Shown one piece after another: positions 6,448 through 14,318 of a stretch of 43,385 nucleotides of DNA; positions within the stretch are counted from its first letter, which is position 1, and each line of letters starts with the position of its first letter. Position numbers and translations under genes: made by a program. The stretch comes from Synergistales bacterium (GTDB lineage Bacteria > Synergistota > Synergistia > Synergistales > Aminobacteriaceae): the NCBI GenBank assembly GCA_025997955.1, contig BNVH01000021.1:1-43385 (forward strand), in the 5' to 3' direction. The notes below the pieces were generated by a model. The model did not search any database. It was not told the DNA's origin and saw only the letters and a list, made by a program, of their open reading frames with translations.

Positions 6448-8420
6448 TACAATTTTCCTCCAACTCGATAAAAAACATCGGTCACTTCAACATTACCTCG
6501 CCTTATCAAATTTTTGCGGATAAAAGAAGGCCGCGCCTTAGTCTCCTCAAAAATCTTCCCTAGGTACTCTCCCAGCAAACCCAATCCCCCGACGGTAGTC
6601 GAGCCGAAAAACATTACTATGAGGGCTAAAAAAGTGATTCCTCTCGGTGCGCTTTCGGGAGAAAAGACGCGCACAAGAAGAGAATACAGCGCCAAAAGAC
6701 ACGTAATGCCAAACGTAGCTACGCCAAACGCCGTCAGACAATGGAGAGGAACGCGGCTGAAAGAGAAAATGGCTTTCTTGGCCCAACCGATGTTCTTGAT
6801 CCAATTATTGGTGCTTTTGCCAAAAAGACGCTCAGGGCGCACGTAGTCCACACCGACTTGCTTGAAGCCGACATAGGCGCGAAGACCACGCAGAAAAGAA
6901 TCTTTTTCACGACACTGAAGCACCCAGTAAACCACAGAGGCATCCATAAGAGAAAAATCGCCGGCGTCTTTAGGGATAGCAAATTCACTAAGCGCCGCAA
7001 GGACGCGATAAAAAGCCTTGTAGCAAAACTCAAGCCCCTTAGACATATCTCGCTTAATTCTGCGTCCATAGACCACATCGGCGCCTTCTTTCCAAAGCCG
7101 CACAAAATCCTCTATAAGTTCTGGCGGATCCTGTAAATCGCCGTCCAACAAGACGCAGGACTCCTTCCCGGCCAACTCCATTCCGCTGCGGAAAGCGGCC
7201 TGAGAGCCGAAATTTCTTGAGTGAGTGATTCCCAACACGCGCGCGTCTTTCGCGCTGATGTCCTTTATGGCGTTCTCAGAGTCATCCGGCGACGCGTCGT
7301 TGACAAAAATAATCTCATAGTCAAGGCCAAGGCGCGTAAAGACCGCCACGAGGCGTTCGTACATAATAGGAATGGCTTGCCCGTCTCTGTAACACGCTAT
7401 TACCGCGGAGACAGAATTTTTTATCTTGGAGAGCTGTTGTTTTTTGGTCAGGTTCTTGAAAGAGGCGCGCCGCAAAAAGTCGCTCCACCATTCGCATGTC
7501 TTGGGCAAGCCTACGAACAAAGGGACGCGAGATTTCCAACCCAACTCTAATTCAGCCTTCTTGGTGTTGGCAAACCAGTATTCTGTATCCCATGCCCGCC
7601 CCTCCGCCGAATCGAAGTTGATTTCGTCATCAATATCAAAAATGCCGCAGACCATTTGCGCCAATTCCGCCAATGATGTCTCAACCCCCGTCCCGATGTT
7701 GTAGTTCTCTCCAAACATGGATGGATTTATGTGGCTCGCGGCGGTTAAAAACGCCTCAACAGCGTCGTCGACGTACAGAAAATCGCGCGAAATATTTGGG
7801 TTTGCGAACGGCGGCAATTTTTTCCGAAGAACGTGCTCGCACAGCACCGGAATAAGCCGCGAGCTGTCTTCGTAATGACCATATACAGAATAGAGCCGCA
7901 GGTTTACGACCGGTATTTCGCGAGTCTTTCCATAATACGCGATAGCGTTGGCGGCTCCGGCCTTGCTCACGGCGTAATGGCTGTTGGGGAGCAGCGGCGA
8001 ATCCTCTCTCGGCCCGGCTGAGTTGGCGCCGTATTCGGAAGAACTGCCGGCGTGGATGTACGCGTGAAGATCATAAGGGATAATCGATTCCAAAAAATTT
8101 ATAAAACTGACATAATTTGTCGCGTGTATACGCGCAAAATCTTTCTCGAACGAATAAGCCCCGAATGAAGAGCAGTCGAAAACGACCTTCGGCCGCACTC
8201 TCCCCAGCAAAGCCTGAACGCTTATAGGGTCCTGCAAATTGAGAAAGGCCGTGTTGTTTGAAGGTATTCCTTCTAAGCGCCATGACCCACCGGAAAAGAT
8301 GGTGCCGACAACATCATCCCGTTCCACCAGCAAAGCCCTCAAGATGTTAGCGCCGATAAACCCGCTCGCGCCGACAACTAAGATAGGGCCTGGCAAGGCG
8401 CACGCAACTGAAGCCTTCAT
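6447..8420 (-). CDS. bifunctional NAD-dependent sugar epimerase/dehydratase - GT2 glycosyltransferase fusion
   Basis: 657 residues. The start is ATG 8420 with GGAGATTCAGTC upstream and ATGA overlap with the transketolase C half; open frame further upstream is spurious. Residues 1 to about 315 form an extended SDR: ILVVGASGFIGANIL (nucleotide-binding glycine motif), GSSSEYG (catalytic Ser/Thr region) and YAVSK (Tyr-x3-Lys). After a short linker, residues from about 330 form a GT2 enzyme of the DPM1/ArnC/GtrB type: VIACYRDG, FVNDASPDDS, LLDGDLQDPPEL and YGRRIKRD, followed by two C-terminal membrane spans. GtrB-type enzymes transfer a sugar to polyprenyl phosphate at the membrane. I infer that one polypeptide finishes an NDP-sugar and then loads it onto the lipid carrier. 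The substrate is unknown. The fusion is notable because these domains are usually separate genes. Confidence 0.88.
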   Translation of the reverse strand: MKASVACALPGPILVVGASGFIGANILRALLVERDDVVGTIFSGGSWRLEGIPSNNTAFLNLQDPISVQALLGRVRPKVVFDCSSFGAYSFEKDFARIHATNYVSFINFLESIIPYDLHAYIHAGSSSEYGANSAGPREDSPLLPNSHYAVSKAGAANAIAYYGKTREIPVVNLRLYSVYGHYEDSSRLIPVLCEHVLRKKLPPFANPNISRDFLYVDDAVEAFLTAASHINPSMFGENYNIGTGVETSLAELAQMVCGIFDIDDEINFDSAEGRAWDTEYWFANTKKAELELGWKSRVPLFVGLPKTCEWWSDFLRRASFKNLTKKQQLSKIKNSVSAVIACYRDGQAIPIMYERLVAVFTRLGLDYEIIFVNDASPDDSENAIKDISAKDARVLGITHSRNFGSQAAFRSGMELAGKESCVLLDGDLQDPPELIEDFVRLWKEGADVVYGRRIKRDMSKGLEFCYKAFYRVLAALSEFAIPKDAGDFSLMDASVVYWVLQCREKDSFLRGLRAYVGFKQVGVDYVRPERLFGKSTNNWIKNIGWAKKAIFSFSRVPLHCLTAFGVATFGITCLLALYSLLVRVFSPESAPRGITFLALIVMFFGSTTVGGLGLLGEYLGKIFEETKARPSFIRKNLIRRGNVEVTDVFYRVGGKL

Positions 8421-9322
8421 GACTGAATCTCCATCTCGTTCGTAACCATATTTTGAATCCCTATGACATCCAATCCACATTCGCGGCGATGAAAGGCCTG
8501 AGAGCCGTACCGTCCCGAAGGGTAGCCCAAAGCGGCGCGGTGAAGCATTTTCTTCACATTTACGCCCAGCGCGGCCAGCAGATAAGTCAACTGCATCCCA
8601 AGTCCTCCCTGAACGACATGCTCTTCTACTACGGCCAGTGGTTGTCCCGAATTCAACCGCGCGACAATCGTCTCTGGAACACTTTGCAGCGGCATTTCGG
8701 TTACAGCCCATACATCCGGCCTTTCATCTGCGGGATAATCTTTAAAAGCGCCCCATGCAAGCCCTCCCAGGGGTCCTAGAGCTACCAAAATCCCTTTATC
8801 CCCCCGTAGGAGTCTCCGCCAGGGGGCATATGGAGGCGGCGTTTCACCGGCGGGGCGGACATCGTAGCCCAAGCGCAAATAGGCAGGCCCATCGAGCTTA
8901 GCCAATAAGGGCGCCATATCGGAGTCGAACGCCGGCGCAAAAACATCCAACCCCAAAGCCAACATCGCCGCGCAGTCCTCAAGGGCGTGGTGGGTAGGCC
9001 CCATATGCCCGTAAGCATAGCCGCCGCCGTTTCCGACAAGGCACACGGGGAGACGTGAAAAGCATACGTCGTTGCGAATTTGTTCAAAAGGGCGCGCGTA
9101 ACAAAAAGGAGCTATGCTGTAGACAAAAACTCGGAACCCCTCTCGCGCTATTCCGGCGGCGACCCCCACCATGTTTTGCTCCGCTACGCCACAGTTGAGA
9201 AAACGCTCTCCCAAAGCGTCGCGCACTTCTTCCAGAGCCATGAAACCCAAATCCCCGGTAAGGAAGAAACAGTTTTCGCGACGCGCGTAGGCGATTATTT
9301 CCTGTGCGAAAACTTTTCTCAC
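8417..9322 (-). CDS. transketolase-like protein, C-terminal half (Pyr and C domains)
   Basis: 301 residues from GTG 9322, set by AGGAGG 7 nt upstream and a GTGA overlap with the N-terminal half. It has FFLTGDLGFMALEEV and NCGVAEQNMVGVAAGIA, the conserved glutamate (AEQN) of the thiamine diphosphate Pyr domain. Then comes YGHMGPTHHALED, followed by a C-terminal transketolase fold with EEHVVQGGLG. Together with the next gene upstream it would form a heteromeric TPP enzyme. Split transketolases in polysaccharide clusters are known; they are thought to transfer a two-carbon ketol unit or make a keto-sugar precursor. The location among sugar-modifying genes, not central metabolism, points to such a specialised role. 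Confidence 0.88.
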   Translation of the reverse strand: MRKVFAQEIIAYARRENCFFLTGDLGFMALEEVRDALGERFLNCGVAEQNMVGVAAGIAREGFRVFVYSIAPFCYARPFEQIRNDVCFSRLPVCLVGNGGGYAYGHMGPTHHALEDCAAMLALGLDVFAPAFDSDMAPLLAKLDGPAYLRLGYDVRPAGETPPPYAPWRRLLRGDKGILVALGPLGGLAWGAFKDYPADERPDVWAVTEMPLQSVPETIVARLNSGQPLAVVEEHVVQGGLGMQLTYLLAALGVNVKKMLHRAALGYPSGRYGSQAFHRRECGLDVIGIQNMVTNEMEIQS

Positions 9323-10143
9323 AGCGCTTCCTCCTGTTCGATCAGGACTTCGCAAGCTGCTATATATTGCTCTTTGGTCAATGGCAGATAGTGAGACGAC
9401 ACATCGTTCTCGAAATGAGTCCCTTTGCCTTTTCGCGTCCTCAACAAGATAAAGCGCGGTTTTCTCGCTATTTTGGTGTTATCATTCCGTGACTCTTGCC
9501 CTGCCGGCGTGAGAGCCGCGTTTATGGCTTCTAAATTGTGCCCATCCACGGAAACGACGGAGGGGCCAAAAGCGGCGATTTTAAGCTCTAAATCAGACAT
9601 GGAGGCCACTTCATCAATTGTTCCAAAAGCCTGTAATCCATTTTGGTCTATAAGTACTGTCAAATTGTCCAATCTGTTATGAATGGCAAAAATCAGCGCT
9701 TCCCAGCACGAACCTTCCTGCCATTCTCCGTCGGAACATAAGCAGAAAACATTGTAATCACTACTTTTATATTTGGCGGCCAAAGCTAACCCGGAAGCTA
9801 AGGATATTCCATGCCCTAAGCTTCCGGTTGGAAACAACATCCCAGGTATGCCAGAACCTGACGGATGTCCCGGCAAAGTCGTATTATCCAGGCTAAACGC
9901 GCTTAGTTTTTCATCAGAAATCAGTCCGACAGACCAGAGCGCTACGTATAGAGCGCCTGCCGCGTGTCCTTTCGACAAAATAAAACGATCTCGCGGCGTC
10001 ATGACGGCATGGAACAATACAATAAGAGCTTCCAAACAGGAAAGACTTCCCCCGAGATGTCCACTGTTGGACTCGTAATACATTTTAAGGAGTCGGCGAC
10101 GCGCCGCGAAAAATTTATGTTTCAGCGCGGGAAAATCTTTCAT
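9319..10143 (-). CDS. transketolase-like protein, N-terminal TPP-binding half
   Basis: 274 residues from ATG 10143 with GGAGG upstream. It carries the PP domain of transketolase: SGHLGGSLSCLEAL near residue 27, FILSKGHAAGALY, PGHPSGSG, then the TPP/metal motif CSDGEWQEGS ending in DQNGLQ. The usual GDGE is SDGE here, a mild variation. It is the first gene of the operon that runs through 9322-8417, 8420-6447 and 6447-5548, with a plausible promoter at 10214-10243. It needs the downstream half for activity. The alternatives, DXP synthase or a classical central-metabolism transketolase, are less likely because of the split form and the glycan context. Confidence 0.9.
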   Translation of the reverse strand: MKDFPALKHKFFAARRRLLKMYYESNSGHLGGSLSCLEALIVLFHAVMTPRDRFILSKGHAAGALYVALWSVGLISDEKLSAFSLDNTTLPGHPSGSGIPGMLFPTGSLGHGISLASGLALAAKYKSSDYNVFCLCSDGEWQEGSCWEALIFAIHNRLDNLTVLIDQNGLQAFGTIDEVASMSDLELKIAAFGPSVVSVDGHNLEAINAALTPAGQESRNDNTKIARKPRFILLRTRKGKGTHFENDVSSHYLPLTKEQYIAACEVLIEQEEAL

Positions 10144-10213
10144 TGTGGACCTCCGTAATTTTTTAATTTTAAGAGAATACGCGGTACGGGTATTTTGCGT
10201 ATTCTATGCTGAC

Positions 10214-10243
10214 AGTATAGCCATTCCCTATATGCAAAATCAA
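10214..10243 (-). promoter_or_regulatory. sigma70-type promoter for the glycan operon
   Basis: Read on the minus strand: TTGATT, an 18-base spacer, then TATACT. It lies about 70 bp upstream of the first operon gene. It is the best match in the 240-bp divergent gap 10144-10383, which otherwise holds nothing I recognise. Confidence 0.5.
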
Positions 10244-10383
10244 GTATGACAATAGCTTTGTGGTATGTCAATATCCGCTTTCGGCTGGACATGTTAGAAT
10301 ATAAGTGAAGAGGCACAAAACACCGTGGCGCGAGAACATATGCGAACTGCTTAAGGATTTTGTCTTTTAGGGGAGTGGCGAAG

Positions 10384-12417
10384 TTGACGCAAAACAAAGT
10401 CGGGACGGAAAAAGAATCTGAGCGGACAAAGCGTAGCCTGAATCGCCTCGTATGCAGTTTGCAATTAAGCAAAATCTACGACGCGTTTTTGCGCGACATA
10501 GTACGCTTATACAAAGTAGCGCCGTCTTTTTTGCGTCGGCGTTTTTGGGTTATTCTTGTCCTCCAGGCTTTGCAGGCTTTAGTAGAGTCCGGGACGGTGC
10601 TGATGATCTCATTCTTTGGAGCCACTATGGGGTCTCCGGCATATACGAGAAATAATTTTTTTATTGTGTGGCTGTTCGGCCTGTTCCCTCGGTTGGCTGA
10701 AAAATGTCAGGATGACCGGGTTTTAATCGCTTTTATCTGCGGCCTTGTCGTTTTGTTTATTATCGTCAAGAACCTGATAACCGCCCTCGCCATGTTGCGC
10801 ACTACGCGTCTTGCGGAGAATATATCAGCGTATATCGGCACGGAAACACTGACTCGATACTTCAACAAAGATTATCTGTGGCATATCTCGCCTGATAGCG
10901 TGGATGTCATAAACAGACTTGGCTTTCGCACAGTCTTGTCCGGTCACTGTGTGACTCTTTTGCAAATGTATGGCAACGTTATCTGTTCCGCCACGCTCTT
11001 TGCCGTCATGTCCATTTTGCAGCCGCTTATGACGCTATTCGTTATGGGCGCGTTCACGCTGGTGGGCGGGTCGACTTATTTGAAAGTGCGCCGCCGCGTG
11101 GACGAGGCGGGTAAAGAAGTCGTCCGCGCGAGCACGGAGGAAAATGTGAGCCTGTCAGCGGCAAGACGGGGAATCCGCGAAGTTTTGATTTATCGGCAGC
11201 AAAAGGCGTTCTTATCCCGTATTTTTGGCGGCATTCGGGAGGGCATAGCGCCGAGGGCTTTTTTGGGCATTGTCGGAATTTTGCCGAGTTGGCTGTTGGA
11301 AGTCACGGGTTTCGCGGTCATCTTTTGCGTCCTTTGCCTTTTGATTCTCCAAGGGGCCGGCATACCGGAGATAATCTCAGCCAGTTCGCTGTTGATGCTG
11401 ACCGCTTGGCGCGTCTTGCCGTCCGTAAGCCGCGTGACAAACTTCGCGGTCTCTATACGAGGCTCCCGCCCCATGGCTTTGACATGCTTAGAGCTTTTAG
11501 AAAAATTCATCACCCAGCAGCTAGAGCCGCAACCCGAACCCGATCCTAATTTTTGCTTCGAGCGAAATATCATCCTTAATAGCGCCTGTTTCCGTTATCC
11601 CGCAAACTCAACAGACAGCCTGTTCAATATCTCTATGACTATAAACAAAGGAACAACCATAGGATTGATTGGCGCGTCCGGAGCCGGAAAAACCACCCTC
11701 GCGTTGGTCCTGAGCGGCCTTTTGCCTTTGAGGGAGGGGGAATTCTTGGTCGACGGCCAACCCCTCTCAATGTCAGGCCGCGTCGCCTACCGCGGAAAAG
11801 TCGGCTTTGTGCCTCAAAACCCCTTTCTGATGGGCGGAACTCTGGCCGATAACGTCGCGTTCAGTAAATGGGGCCGGGAGTATGACAAAGCCAAAGTCGA
11901 ACAAGTATGCAGACAGGCGGCGGCGGACTTCGCTTTCACTCACCCCGAGGGCGTCGGCATGTATATCGGAGAAGACGGGGCGGGGCTTTCAGGTGGAGAG
12001 GCGCAGCGCGTCTCTATCGCGCGGGCGCTGTTCACTGAGCCTGAGATTTTAATATTCGACGAAGCCACAAGCTCCCTCGATCAACTCAACGAAAACGTCA
12101 TTCGCTCGACAATCGACGCCTTGCATGGACAGATAACCGTCATTATCATCGCGCATCGCTTGACGACAGTTGAAAATTGCGACACGCTGTTTTGGATTGA
12201 GAACGGACAGATTCTGTCGGCTGGTACGCCGGCTGATATTTTGCCGTTATACAAAAGCACAGTGTTGGTTACGGAAGAGAACTTCAACGCCAAAGCCTAT
12301 TTGGACTACAACTCGGACGTAGCCGCTGTTTGCGCCGGAAATAAACAGGCCGCGTGGGAGCATTTCAAGATATATGGAAAAAATGAGCGCAGACGGCAGT
12401 TCAGCGCTTATCTATAG
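10384..12417 (+). CDS. ABC exporter (membrane-ATPase fusion) with glycan-type C-terminal tail
   Basis: About 677 residues; TTG 10384 is favoured by AGGGGAG 8 nt upstream. The N-terminal half has about six membrane spans (ABC_membrane type 1). The ATPase half has GASGAGKTT (Walker A), a Q-loop in FVPQNPF, LSGGEAQRVSIARA (signature), ILIFDEATSSLD (Walker B) and IIAHRLTT (H-loop). It resembles MsbA/PglK-type exporters that flip lipid-linked sugars. About 40 extra residues follow the ATPase, with YLDYNSDVAAV and WEHFKIYG, resembling the short YL-x2-NPDV...HY...G-x-EGR repeat seen at the ends of many polysaccharide-associated proteins. It is divergent from the glycan operon and is its likely export partner (inference). 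It ends in TAG. Confidence 0.88.
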   Translation: MTQNKVGTEKESERTKRSLNRLVCSLQLSKIYDAFLRDIVRLYKVAPSFLRRRFWVILVLQALQALVESGTVLMISFFGATMGSPAYTRNNFFIVWLFGLFPRLAEKCQDDRVLIAFICGLVVLFIIVKNLITALAMLRTTRLAENISAYIGTETLTRYFNKDYLWHISPDSVDVINRLGFRTVLSGHCVTLLQMYGNVICSATLFAVMSILQPLMTLFVMGAFTLVGGSTYLKVRRRVDEAGKEVVRASTEENVSLSAARRGIREVLIYRQQKAFLSRIFGGIREGIAPRAFLGIVGILPSWLLEVTGFAVIFCVLCLLILQGAGIPEIISASSLLMLTAWRVLPSVSRVTNFAVSIRGSRPMALTCLELLEKFITQQLEPQPEPDPNFCFERNIILNSACFRYPANSTDSLFNISMTINKGTTIGLIGASGAGKTTLALVLSGLLPLREGEFLVDGQPLSMSGRVAYRGKVGFVPQNPFLMGGTLADNVAFSKWGREYDKAKVEQVCRQAAADFAFTHPEGVGMYIGEDGAGLSGGEAQRVSIARALFTEPEILIFDEATSSLDQLNENVIRSTIDALHGQITVIIIAHRLTTVENCDTLFWIENGQILSAGTPADILPLYKSTVLVTEENFNAKAYLDYNSDVAAVCAGNKQAAWEHFKIYGKNERRRQFSAYL

Positions 12418-12460
12418 AGCGAGGCGACGTGGAATATTCATTATAAACTCGCGCCATCTT

Positions 12461-13501
12461 TCAATAATTTTCCTCATTGATTTCTTTGATTGAGTCATCT
12501 ATATCACTCGTCTCAGCGAGTTCTCGTAGCTCACGAAGTTTGTTCTCCAACAAAGCCTTTTTCGGTAAATGAAGCTGATAGTCAGCTACAAGAGCCGGAG
12601 ACAAACTGCGACTTAGCGCGTATTCAACTACGGTGTCGTCTTTTCCAGCACACAGAATCAAGCCAACACTTGGATTCTCATTGGGCTTGCGAACATCACG
12701 GTCAAGTGCTTCAAGGTAGAATTGCAATTGCCCAAGATGTTCGGGCTTGAATTTACCAACCTTAAGTTCAATGGCAACGAGACAGGAAAGCTCTCTATTA
12801 TAGAAAAGCAGGTCAATGTGAAAATCCTCGTTTCCCACCTGAATACGGTATTCTTCTCCAATAAATGTGAAATCTTTTCCAAACTCAAGGATGAAATCGC
12901 GTAAGTTTCCAATAATAGATTCGCGAAGTTCACTCTCTTTGTGATACTCAGAAACATCAAGAAATTCCAAAACATAACTATCACGAAGCGCGGTCAAGCC
13001 GGTGCTTTTGGCAATAAATAATTTGTTACGCTCGTCTGATATCATAGTCCGCTCAAAAAGCATACTATCTATTTGACGTTCAAGCTCACGTACTGAGTAA
13101 TTGTTTTTTGAGGCCAGTAAAAGGTAAAATTCCTGTGATTCCTGCGACTTTGCTCGTGACATAATTATTATGTTATTGGACCAGTTTATTTCTCGCGACA
13201 GCGTTGCGAGTTTTTCATTGTTCTGGTATGTTTCGTAAAACTGCTTCATACGCCAGATGTTCGAGGAAGAAAATCCTCTAATATCGGGGCGTTCCGTTTG
13301 CATAAAACGAGCAAAATCTGAAACCACAGACTTGCCCCAGCTGTTATTTTTTACCTTTTCGCTAATATATTGTCCAATATCCCAGTACATAGAGATCAAT
13401 TCGTAATTGACCGCATGAAAAGCGTTTTCGCGGGCGCGTTCAATAATGGAGATGATTTCTCCATACTCCGTATGCTTATTTGCTGCTATATCCTCAGCCA
13501 T
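12461..13501 (-). CDS. PDDEXK nuclease domain protein, YhcG/DUF1016 type
   Basis: 346 residues from ATG 13501. The N-terminal DUF1016 region contains INYELISMYWDIG-like helices (here AVNYELISMYWDIGQYI) and GFSSSNIWRMKQFY, a helical DNA-binding-like segment. The C-terminal half has the nuclease core: FHIDLLFYNRELSC followed by LVAIELKVGKFKPEHLGQL, giving the D...E-x-K arrangement, and a YLEALD segment. YhcG proteins are stand-alone predicted nucleases, often in mobile or defence-rich regions and beside restriction systems; their biological role is not settled. It is tail to tail with the ABC exporter. There are no restriction partner genes here. Confidence 0.88.
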   Translation of the reverse strand: MAEDIAANKHTEYGEIISIIERARENAFHAVNYELISMYWDIGQYISEKVKNNSWGKSVVSDFARFMQTERPDIRGFSSSNIWRMKQFYETYQNNEKLATLSREINWSNNIIIMSRAKSQESQEFYLLLASKNNYSVRELERQIDSMLFERTMISDERNKLFIAKSTGLTALRDSYVLEFLDVSEYHKESELRESIIGNLRDFILEFGKDFTFIGEEYRIQVGNEDFHIDLLFYNRELSCLVAIELKVGKFKPEHLGQLQFYLEALDRDVRKPNENPSVGLILCAGKDDTVVEYALSRSLSPALVADYQLHLPKKALLENKLRELRELAETSDIDDSIKEINEENY

Positions 13502-13522
13502 ATACGTTACCACCCCCCTGCA

Positions 13523-14089
13523 TTAACGGCGGCGAGCTTCGCGGTCGGAATTTTGAAGTTGTTTATAGACTTCCGAGAACACTAACTTGTCGTTTCCTCT
13601 GGCGTAGTCTAACACTGATTTTCCGCGCTTGTCTCTCGCCTGTGTGTCGGCGCCGCTTTTGATCAAAAGCGAGGTGACTTTTGGGTTGTGGTTTTTTGAA
13701 GCGGCATACATCAATGCCGTCTTGCCGGAGTTATCCGCCGCGTTTACATTTGCGCCTTTTTTAATCGCGATCCTGACTCTGCGAAGTTTGCTGCTCGCGC
13801 ACAAACCCAAAAATCCATGCGTATCCACTGGTATGTGCTTTGCTTCATTCAGTTTCCAGCATATAAAAACGACAATCGCGAGTCCAACCAATATGGGCGA
13901 GAACCTTTTTATTATTCCTCCGTAGTTTATGTATTGGCTTGAGTACGTATTTACTACGTTTGCGGCTGGGCCTCCTCTGAAAAAGAGTGATTTGAATCTC
14001 GGATCGGCACTATTTCCGGCAGCTTCGATTGTTCCTGTGTTTACAAAAAATCCTGTCAAGAGAAGAAGAACTAAGATAATTTTTTTCAT
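13523..14089 (-). CDS. secreted/membrane ankyrin-repeat protein
   Basis: 188 residues from ATG 14089 with GAGGAG upstream. A signal peptide covers residues 1-23 (KK then a hydrophobic core, ending IEAA). A second hydrophobic span near residues 65-82 anchors the protein, and the C-terminal half carries about two to three ankyrin repeats, with GANVNAADNSGKTALMYAA and a following SGADTQARDKRGKSVLDYA. With this topology the repeats could be cytoplasmic. Ankyrin repeats mediate protein-protein binding; the partner is unknown. It is divergent from the Fic gene and only 21 bp from the YhcG gene downstream, suggesting co-transcription with it. Confidence 0.75.
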   Translation of the reverse strand: MKKIILVLLLLTGFFVNTGTIEAAGNSADPRFKSLFFRGGPAANVVNTYSSQYINYGGIIKRFSPILVGLAIVVFICWKLNEAKHIPVDTHGFLGLCASSKLRRVRIAIKKGANVNAADNSGKTALMYAASKNHNPKVTSLLIKSGADTQARDKRGKSVLDYARGNDKLVFSEVYKQLQNSDREARRR

Positions 14090-14166
14090 ATAGAAAACAC
14101 TCCTCTTTCTCAATCAATTATGCATCAGCAGTAAAAATACTTACGTATATTTTATCATAATTTTAA

Positions 14167-14195
14167 GGGACGACAGTTAGGTCGCCCCCCTTTTT
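14167..14195 (+). terminator. terminator-like hairpin in the ankyrin/Fic gap
   Basis: GGGACGAC and GTCGCCCC pair (one mismatch) around a 6-base loop, followed by CC and TTTTT on the plus strand. No plus-strand gene lies just upstream, so it may block readthrough from further left or be a relic. Confidence 0.35.
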
Positions 14196-14221
14196 ATTCG
14201 CAAACCTCACGCCTTGCGATT

Positions 14222-14248
14222 TTTAATTTTAGTTTAATTTTAGTTTAG
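14222..14248. repeat. tandem 11-bp repeat upstream of Fic gene
   Basis: TTTAATTTTAG occurs twice in tandem, followed by TTTAG. It sits about 25 bp upstream of the TATAAT box and could be an AT-rich upstream element. Confidence 0.6.
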
Positions 14249-14272
14249 ATGATGAAAGTAAAATAAGGGCGC

Positions 14273-14278
14273 TATAAT
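14273..14278 (+). promoter_or_regulatory. -10 box for the Fic gene
   Basis: A perfect TATAAT lies 40 bp before the ATG. No good -35 hexamer is present at the normal distance, which suggests an activator or the AT-rich upstream repeats are needed. Confidence 0.4.
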
Positions 14279-14318
14279 ATGAGCTGTTATTTTACTTTAC
14301 GAAAAAGAGGAACAATGT

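Noticed and set aside
8421..8711. N-terminal extension of the epimerase-GT2 gene
   Set aside because: The frame is open but overlaps the transketolase C half fully, is of unnatural composition and has no ribosome binding site; ATG 8420 has one and an ATGA junction.
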